Source: Streptomyces sp. Ru71
Lineage (GTDB): Bacteria; Actinomycetota; Actinomycetes; Streptomycetales; Streptomycetaceae
NCBI RefSeq assembly: GCF_002920535.1
Contig: NZ_PQSS01000004.1
Coordinates: forward strand, 124,001 to 188,000
DNA: 64,000 bases
Reading direction: 5' to 3'
Shown here: piece by piece, positions 59,061 through 64,000 of the stretch
How the letters are laid out: each line of letters opens with the position of its first letter
Position numbering within the stretch: position 1 is the stretch's first letter
Program-made: the position numbers and the translations under genes
Notes under the pieces: generated by a model
Database searches by the model: none
What the model saw: the letters and a program-made list of their open reading frames with translations, nothing else
Told to the model about the DNA's origin: nothing

Positions 59061-59228
59061 GCCGGGATCTGCCCGGAGGGGTGCCGGGATCTCCTGGGGA
59101 GGGGTGCCGGAATCCGCCGGGAGCGGCGCCGGGATCGCCTGGGGGAGCCTGCCGGGATCTGCCCAGGACGGCGCCGGGATCTCCCCGAGAGGGTGACGCT
59201 CGGGCGTCCTGGGAGTGACGCCGGGATC
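59061..59228. repeat. Phased array of about 22.5-bp repeats
   Basis: GCCGGGATC (one copy GCCGGAATC) starts at 59061, 59083, 59106, 59128, 59151, 59173 and 59220, with a decayed copy near 59197. The spacing alternates 22 and 23 bp. Each unit contains a CCGGG...CC(C/T)GG dyad. The period is not a multiple of 3, so the array is not selected as coding. It occupies most of the 402-bp gap between the response-regulator start and tRNA-Arg. Confidence 0.8.
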
Positions 59229-59324
59229 TTCCGGGAAGATCGACACCGCCGCGGAAACCCGTTCATGACCACCCCGTCGGAGCTGGTAGTGTTCTACCCG
59301 TCACCGCGACCGAGCGGACGACAC

Positions 59325-59396
59325 GCCCCCGTAGCTCAGGGGATAGAGCAACGGCCTCCGGAGCCGTGTGCGCAGGTTCGAATCCTGCCGGGGGCA
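59325..59396 (+). tRNA. tRNA-Arg (anticodon CCG)
   Basis: 72-nt cloverleaf: acceptor GCCCCCG/CGGGGGC, D arm GCTC...GAGC, anticodon stem ACGGC/GCCGT with loop CTCCGGA (anticodon CCG, reading CGG), a 4-base variable loop, T arm GCAGG/CCTGC with TTCGAAT, and discriminator A. CCA is not encoded. Confidence 0.97.
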
Positions 59397-59414
59397 CCCT
59401 GTATGAGGTGCCCA

Positions 59415-59454
59415 AAGACCCCGTCACCAGCGGAAACGCTGAGGCCGGGGTCTT
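59415..59454 (+). terminator. tRNA terminator with GAAA-capped hairpin
   Basis: Outer stem AAGACCCCG/CGGGGTCTT (59415-59423 and 59446-59454) and inner stem CAGCG GAAA CGCTG, 18 bases after the tRNA end. Confidence 0.75.
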
Positions 59455-59536
59455 CGCGTTTGTGCAGGCGTATGCAGCCCTCAGCGACCCTAAGACGCGG
59501 TCTGTGGATATTCGTGGACCTAGACGGGGAAGTCCC

Positions 59537-59833
59537 TCAGCCGGCGACCTTGGCGATGATGCGGTCGATCTCCTCCCGGCCGAAGGCTCGCAGGGTCGTG
59601 CTACGGACGTTGCCCCACGCGCCGACCTGAAGGAGCACTGCGGTGGCAGTCTCGTCGTCGGGCGCCTCCACGACAGCCACGATGTCGTACTGGCCGACGG
59701 TCCAGAAGAGGTTCAGGACCTTCACCCCGAGCTTCTGAGCCGCTGCCGTGAAGGCTTCGGCACGTTGCGGGGTGTCCTTGTAGCTGCGGATTCCCTGGTC
59801 GGTCCAGTTCAGCAGCGCAATAAACGTCGGCAT
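59537..59833 (-). CDS. GYD-domain protein
   Basis: 98 residues from the ATG at 59831-59833 (MPTFIALLNWTDQGIRSYKD). The fold pattern, with KVLNLFWTVGQYDIVAVVEAPDDETAT in the middle, is that of the GYD family (here GQYD), small dimeric ferredoxin-like proteins of unknown function. Isolated gene after tRNA-Arg; AGGGG about 9 bases upstream. Confidence 0.88.
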   Translation of the reverse strand: MPTFIALLNWTDQGIRSYKDTPQRAEAFTAAAQKLGVKVLNLFWTVGQYDIVAVVEAPDDETATAVLLQVGAWGNVRSTTLRAFGREEIDRIIAKVAG

Positions 59834-60205
59834 GATCTTTACCCCTGTAAGTAGACGCACCTAGTCGTGGTCAACTCTGGGCATCATCCGCGTAATGCGC
59901 ATGAGAGGGGCCTCTGAACGAGTGATGGAAGCCGGCCTGACTTCATGGCCCGGCCCGATATACACCCGGAGCCACCGGTGCGAAATTCCTGAGGACAGGA
60001 ACGCCCCTCTCGACCAAGGCAGGCCGATGCCTCCGGAACAAGTCCGGGGGCATCAGAGCTGCCGGCGTCTGCGATCACTCGTACTCGCGCAACAGCTCCT
60101 CGATCTTCCGGTTGGCGAGCGCCCGCATACGCCAAGGCTTTGAGGTCGGGCTCATCCCCGTCCAGGAACACGGCTACCTTGCATCGGGTAAATATGGCGT
60201 GCCCG
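59834..60205 (-). other. Gap with a possible gene remnant
   Basis: 372 bp. On the minus strand (about 60171-60077) one frame reads VFLDGDEPDLKALAYA and a shifted frame continues MRALANRKIEELLREYE to a stop at about 60077. Together they look like the C-terminus of a degraded protein broken by a one-base shift. Nothing else coding is evident. Confidence 0.35.
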
Positions 60206-60586
60206 TCAGCCGGCGTCCGGCCATTGCTCAGGGGGTGGTGACGGCTTCGGCTCGTTCCGTTGCGCCTCGCGGGCGTTCTCTCCTCGCAAGGCCGTCAGCC
60301 ACGGCCATAGATCCGGCAGCGGTTGTGCCGGGCAGGCCAGACGGTGCTCGATGCGGCACCGCTGGAACTGATCCGGCGGGCACACCCCGTAGACGGTGAC
60401 CCGTCCGTCCGACAGCTCGATCCACCGGTGCTCCGCCGGCACCATGTGCGCCAGCGGAGCCATGTCCGGTTCCAGCATCACCCAGTCATACTCAAGCGTC
60501 GCCACCCGATCTTGCGGTAGACCGCAGTACGGGCAGCGCGACTGTCCGCTGCCCAGTCGGCCCGGCGTCTTCTCCAAAGCCCCCAT
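60206..60586 (-). CDS. DUF6083-like small zinc-ribbon protein
   Basis: 126 residues. A CPYCGLPQDR zinc-ribbon knuckle near the N-terminus, the segment EYDWVMLEPDMAPLAHMVP and a C-terminal CRIEHRLACP match the Streptomyces family DUF6083 as I recall it. The start at 60584-60586 lacks a strong ribosome-binding site, and the family usually has a longer N-terminus, so the gene may be truncated. It lies in the accessory stretch after tRNA-Arg. Confidence 0.6.
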   Translation of the reverse strand: MGALEKTPGRLGSGQSRCPYCGLPQDRVATLEYDWVMLEPDMAPLAHMVPAEHRWIELSDGRVTVYGVCPPDQFQRCRIEHRLACPAQPLPDLWPWLTALRGENAREAQRNEPKPSPPPEQWPDAG

Positions 60587-60784
60587 ACGGCGAGGGTCGG
60601 CATCTCGGCGGCCTGCGCGTAGAGCGCGAACCGGACGGGACGCATGGGGCAGTCGTACGCTGAGGCGATGGAATGCGACGCATTAGGTGATACTGGCAAC
60701 CACCGGACGACGACACACGGCCGAGAGTCAGCCGGCTGATGCCGGTGGGGCCATGACGGGGTGTCAGCCAGGAGCGCGTCTACG

Positions 60785-62176
60785 TCACGACAGCATTTCT
60801 CCTGACGCGACCTCCTCGACGACCGCTTCTGGCCCTTCTGTCGTCCATCGGCTGAGAAATTCGTCCAGCCGGCCACTTTGCAAGCACGCCGCGACCGAGT
60901 TCAAGTCCAGGGCTGCCTGCAGACTCGGATCGTTGAGGACGGGCCGATTGAACGCGAAGATCGCGTCGTAGAGGTACTTCAGTCTGTCCTTGTGGATCCT
61001 GTAGTAATCGCCATCCAGGATGAAGTCGGCACCTTGGCCCCAGCGAATGTCGACGAGACCGTCGATGTAGCCGGACCTCAGGAACACTGGATCCAGGTTG
61101 GCGACCAGGGCCCCGCGTACCTTCAGGGCGGAGGCATCGTCCCTGTAGTAAGAGCCGAACTTGACCAGCTGGTAGGTGCCCTTTTTTATGTCGTCAGTGC
61201 GTCCCAGGCCCGGCTTGGTCTTGTTCGAGTCGATCTCGTCGCCCCAGCCGTTGACGAGATAGGCCAATCGCGCGGTCCGTCCCTGCCGCTGGACCTTCGG
61301 CGTGCTGTACGCCTCGTACAGCTCGATCCAGGCAGCCAGGTAATCGCGGAAGTTCTCCGGTTCACGGAAGTACTCGATCATGGGCACGTACGGCCAGTCA
61401 CCAGCGCTCCTCTCGCCGAGCGGGACCGACCAATCCCGGTGAGGAATCGACAGGTTGAGCGGTACGCCAGCCAAGTTCATGTCGACCAGTGCGTGTTGGC
61501 TGTACTCCCGAGGCTCGCCGGACGCGTCTGTGAACAGGGGCTCCGGCAGGTCGACGACGAGCGGGAACGTGACCATCGGCGAGGCCTTTATTTCGAACAA
61601 CAGGAGAAGATCCTCGCGGTATCCGATGGCGTCGACATCATGCGACTGCTTTGTGATGGTCGCCACCGCGAAAGGTTCATCGTTCGCCGCCGCGATCATC
61701 TGCAGCAGCAGGACTGAGACCACCGTGGTGATCTCGCCTATGTGGTGACTTGTCGGCTTGTGCTGTGCGCCGTTGAGCCTGGGCCCCAGGCCTTCCTCAA
61801 GACAACAGTACGGACACTGCTTGAGGAAGGAGTAATAGGCTTTCGGGCTGCCGTGTCGACGGCTGCAGTAGATCCACTTCGAGTTGACCACTCGACCGTG
61901 GAGATACTCAGCGTTCGAAACGAGGTCGAAGGCAGCTGAGAGCGTCAGCTGAAAGAGTGCGCCCTTACTGAAGGCTCTCTCCAGAACCGGGTCGTCCAGA
62001 TGCTGTTCCTCCTGGATCAGCTCCTTGTACGAGTTGATCAGAACGCCCAGCAGTTGGCTTGCGCGCCTGACGTCAACGAAGTCGTTGTTCAGAAGGTCCG
62101 GATCTGCCAGACGCAGCAGATCCGCGATCTTGTCCTTCTTGGAGGAGTCGGCGAAGTCCGGAAACTTTATCGTCAC
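60785..62176 (-). CDS. Predicted PD-(D/E)XK restriction-like endonuclease (orphan)
   Basis: 463 residues, GTG start. A nuclease core is visible: HDVDAIGYREDLLLLFEIKA gives D182...E195-x-K197, with a preceding helix HHIGEITTVVSVLLLQMIAA. A CxxCC cluster (C121, C124, C125) plus C104 and H108 may bind zinc. The C-terminal third is rich in Tyr/Asp (YIDGLVDIRWGQGADFILDG). No methyltransferase gene is present, although the start overlaps the stop of an upstream frame (GTGA, 62173-62176). It could be a type II enzyme whose partner was lost, or a modification-dependent (type IV) enzyme. Codon use is less GC-extreme than in core genes. No family name assigned. Confidence 0.6.
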   Translation of the reverse strand: MTIKFPDFADSSKKDKIADLLRLADPDLLNNDFVDVRRASQLLGVLINSYKELIQEEQHLDDPVLERAFSKGALFQLTLSAAFDLVSNAEYLHGRVVNSKWIYCSRRHGSPKAYYSFLKQCPYCCLEEGLGPRLNGAQHKPTSHHIGEITTVVSVLLLQMIAAANDEPFAVATITKQSHDVDAIGYREDLLLLFEIKASPMVTFPLVVDLPEPLFTDASGEPREYSQHALVDMNLAGVPLNLSIPHRDWSVPLGERSAGDWPYVPMIEYFREPENFRDYLAAWIELYEAYSTPKVQRQGRTARLAYLVNGWGDEIDSNKTKPGLGRTDDIKKGTYQLVKFGSYYRDDASALKVRGALVANLDPVFLRSGYIDGLVDIRWGQGADFILDGDYYRIHKDRLKYLYDAIFAFNRPVLNDPSLQAALDLNSVAACLQSGRLDEFLSRWTTEGPEAVVEEVASGEMLS

Positions 62177-62393
62177 GCAATTGCCCCGAAGTCCAGCTCA
62201 GGCTGACCTTGTACCTTTTGGTGTCGCCGGGCCTCGTCCGAGCTTGTCAGCAAGGGTTTGGTGGCACAGTCGATCATGCATCGTCTCACACCAGGCCAGC
62301 CAGTATCACTGGATCCCGTAGGACTGAAGTGGGTTCTTTCCGGGGCCTCGTTCTCCAACCCGTTCGCTTCCCTCGGGTAACCGTGCGGCCGGG
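62177..62393 (-). pseudogene. 3' remnant of a gene formerly upstream of the nuclease
   Basis: A minus-strand frame ends EARRHQKVQGQPELDFGAIA with its TGA at 62173-62175 overlapping the nuclease GTG. Upstream it soon runs into the 3' end of the exporter gene, so only a tail of up to about 70 codons remains. The four-base overlap suggests that a coupled partner (possibly a methyltransferase) was deleted. Confidence 0.4.
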
Positions 62394-63284
62394 TCAGGGA
62401 CTGGCGCGGGACGCGCCCGCTGAGGCGGCCACCACGCATATCACCGCCACCCACTGCGACCAGCGGAGCGACTCACCCAGTACGACGAGGCCTATCAGGG
62501 CCGCCATCGCTGGTTCCAGGCTCATCAGGATGCCGAAGACTCGTGGGGGGATCCTGCGCAGGGCTTCCAGGTCCAGGGAGTAGGGGATCACCGACGAGAG
62601 CAGGGCCACGCCCAGGCCTGCCAGCAGGATCCATGGGTGGAACAGGGCCGTTCCGCTGTCGGACAGTCCGACGGGGACGGTCATCAGGGCTGCCACGGCC
62701 ATGCCCAGGGCCAGGCCGTTGCCTTCCGTGGTGTGGCGGCCCAGTGCCGCGCCGACCAGGATGTACAAGCCCCAGCAGGCACCTGCGGCCAGGGCGAACA
62801 GGAGGCCCGTGAGGTTGAGGTCGCCTCGGCCCTCCATCAGCAGGATCACGCCGCCTGCCGCCAGCAGGGCCCAGAACGCGTCCAGCCAGCGCCGCGACCC
62901 GAGCAGGGCCACGCCCAAGGGGCCGAGGAACTCCACGGTCACCGCGATTCCCAGGGGGATTCGGGACAGTGAGAGGTAGAAGCACAGGTTCATCAGGCCC
63001 AGCGTCACGCCGTAGGCGAGGATGACTGTCCAGGTGCGGCGGTTCATGCGCAGGGACGGGCGCCAGGTCAGGAGCAGTACCGCTGCCGCGAAGAACAGGC
63101 GTAACGCCACCGTTCCGAAACTGCCCACCTCGCTGAACAGGTGCTTGGCCAGTGCCGAGCCCAGCTGAACGCTCACGATGCCGAGCAGTACCAGTGCCGT
63201 CGGTGGGATCGCGCCGAAGGCCCTACCCGTCAATTCAGCGAGGGGAGTGCTGCGTTCGGGGCTTTTGGCATTCGTCGTGGCCAC
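62394..63284 (-). CDS. EamA/RhtA-type metabolite exporter
   Basis: 296 residues from a GTG at 63282-63284, about ten membrane helices in two EamA repeats. Motifs LGSALAKHLF, GLMNLCFYLSLSRIPLGIAV and SLEPAMAALIGLVVLGE are those of RhtA-like threonine/homoserine or purine exporters. Substrate uncertain. The Shine-Dalgarno sequence is weak; further upstream the frame stays open without coding character. Confidence 0.9.
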   Translation of the reverse strand: MATTNAKSPERSTPLAELTGRAFGAIPPTALVLLGIVSVQLGSALAKHLFSEVGSFGTVALRLFFAAAVLLLTWRPSLRMNRRTWTVILAYGVTLGLMNLCFYLSLSRIPLGIAVTVEFLGPLGVALLGSRRWLDAFWALLAAGGVILLMEGRGDLNLTGLLFALAAGACWGLYILVGAALGRHTTEGNGLALGMAVAALMTVPVGLSDSGTALFHPWILLAGLGVALLSSVIPYSLDLEALRRIPPRVFGILMSLEPAMAALIGLVVLGESLRWSQWVAVICVVAASAGASRASP

Positions 63285-63717
63285 GCGTGGATTGTCGGAG
63301 AACGGGTGCTGTGCGTCACCTGGTTTTCCGTCACGGCCGTCGGGCCATCGGGGCCCGGCAGCGCCGCGCCCTGCTCGCCGGTCCAGTCCTGCTGCTGGAG
63401 CCGGACGTCGGCTGTTCGGCGCCTGCGCCGTGTCCCCGCATTCCCTGCTGCGCCGAGCCGCCGCCGACCCGCTGCTCGACCGGACCGGTCTGCCCCGCGC
63501 CGCGACCGCGTGACTTCGGCCACAGGTGTTGGTCGGTGGGATCGGCAACCCGCCTCGGGGGGAAGTTTCCTGACGGTTCGTCGGGCTTGTGCAGTGGCGT
63601 ACGTCACGTGACGCAGTTCTCAGGTTCGGCTTTCAACTGTGGTTTTTTCGCCTTTCGGACGCTTCACTCATTCCCGTCCGCTTTACGCCACTTCGGGCAC
63701 AGGAAGTGTGTTGCGTC
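63285..63717. other. Intergenic region, no confident gene
   Basis: 433 bp between the exporter start and the next gene. Two short plus-strand frames (63316-63420, encoding about VRHLVFRHGRRAIGARQRR; and 63400-63513, ending LLDRTGLPRAATA) have GC-rich third positions and could be one small decayed gene with a frameshift. An AT-richer stretch at 63620-63700 likely holds the promoter of the gene at 63718. Confidence 0.4.
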
Positions 63718-64000
63718 ATGTCCCATTCGCACGATTCGTTCGATACGTCCATGAGCCGACTCCCCCTCAATCCCCACTCCGTCAGCGCCGCCGAGGTCAT
63801 ACCGGGGGATCTCATCGACCTTGCCCCCGCGGGTGCCGAGCGGGGGTGGTGGTACGTCGTCCTGCACACCCTGCCGGAGGCTCCCGAGTGGATTCGGCTC
63901 ACCGTGCGGCCCGCGCTCGGGGGTGGGGAGCGGGAGGAAGTCGTCGCGCGGGAGGCCCGGGTCACCGTCGGCGGGCGGCGGGTGGATCCCGCGAGCGTGC
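63718..64000 (+). CDS. Unidentified protein, 5' part only
   Basis: ATG at 63718 with AGGAAG about 11 bases upstream; the frame stays open to the window edge (94 codons). It begins MSHSHDSFDTSMSRLPLNPH and contains AAEVIPGDLIDLAPAGAERG and GWWYVVLHTLPEAPEWIRLT, soluble and beta-rich in appearance. A second ATG at 63751 is possible. Not recognised. Confidence 0.65.
   Translation, partial: MSHSHDSFDTSMSRLPLNPHSVSAAEVIPGDLIDLAPAGAERGWWYVVLHTLPEAPEWIRLTVRPALGGGEREEVVAREARVTVGGRRVDPASV

Noticed and set aside
59061..59228. CRISPR-like array
   Set aside because: Units follow each other without unique spacers, the period is 22-23 bp, and there are no cas genes.
58923..59246. N-terminal extension of the response regulator through the repeat array
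   Set aside because: The repeat period is not a multiple of three and no ribosome-binding site precedes the upstream start.
62173..62454. 93-codon intact gene upstream of the nuclease
   Set aside because: Its first third lies inside the exporter 3' end; only the tail before the GTGA overlap looks real, so it is treated as a remnant.
63152..63754. 200-codon plus-strand frame near the window end
   Set aside because: It begins inside the exporter gene on the other strand and loses GC-rich third positions after about 63420.

Overview
The window is a high-GC actinobacterial chromosome segment, almost certainly Streptomyces. The evidence is GC-rich third codon positions, many GTG/TTG starts, the block lysA-hom-thrC-thrB-rho-LCP-rpmE-prfA-prmC-tsaC-PTP-glyA-wecA-atpIBEFHAGDC, a chitinase promoter with the paired 12-bp repeats known from Streptomyces chi genes, NucS-type mismatch repair, an AbaA/WhiJ-like regulator cluster and an NrtL-type ArgS-like protein next to lysA.

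Layout. 1-2548: ABC-2 exporter genes (partial permease, ATPase, permease). 2556-9876: conserved chromosomal genes: zinc-finger-like small protein, LLM oxidoreductase, SCO5389-family protein, nucS, a large membrane-anchored NTPase, a STAS anti-anti-sigma factor and a 3-hydroxyacyl-CoA dehydrogenase. 10296-13297: cell-envelope accessory genes: a frameshifted lipoprotein, a SUKH protein, an L,D-transpeptidase lipoprotein and an MmpS-like protein. 13543-23269: a 3069-residue secreted RHS/YD-repeat polymorphic toxin with HINT and HNH-like tip, followed 7 bp later by a SUKH-type immunity gene; this is the most striking accessory system here. 23442-24946: RsbW-like kinase, Scr1-type HTH regulator and DUF397 protein. 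24943-30833: DUF1877-like protein, TetR with a divergent ABC exporter, cobalamin adenosyltransferase, membrane protein, and a two-component system whose kinase gene carries a +1 frameshift. 30970-33257: GH18 chitinase and a DUF2550 protein.

33390-41159 (minus) is the complete F1Fo ATP synthase operon atpIBEFHAGDC. It ends in a strong terminator, has hairpins inside it, and has a Rex-operator-like palindrome upstream. 41476-49553 (minus) carries wecA-like, glyA, a low-MW phosphatase homologue lacking its nucleophilic Cys, tsaC, prmC, prfA, rpmE and an LCP protein: wall assembly, one-carbon metabolism and translation. 49837-58329 (minus) holds rho, the threonine genes thrB-thrC-hom, lysA and nrtL. 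58419-58922 is a single-domain response regulator, preceded by an unusual array of about 22.5-bp repeats.

59325-59396 is tRNA-Arg(CCG). Beyond it (59400-62400) lies a looser accessory stretch with a GYD protein, a DUF6083-like protein, gene remnants and an orphan PD-(D/E)XK restriction-like nuclease whose start overlaps the end of a vanished upstream frame. An EamA/RhtA exporter and the start of an unidentified gene close the window. No CRISPR array, phage module or intact insertion sequence was seen.
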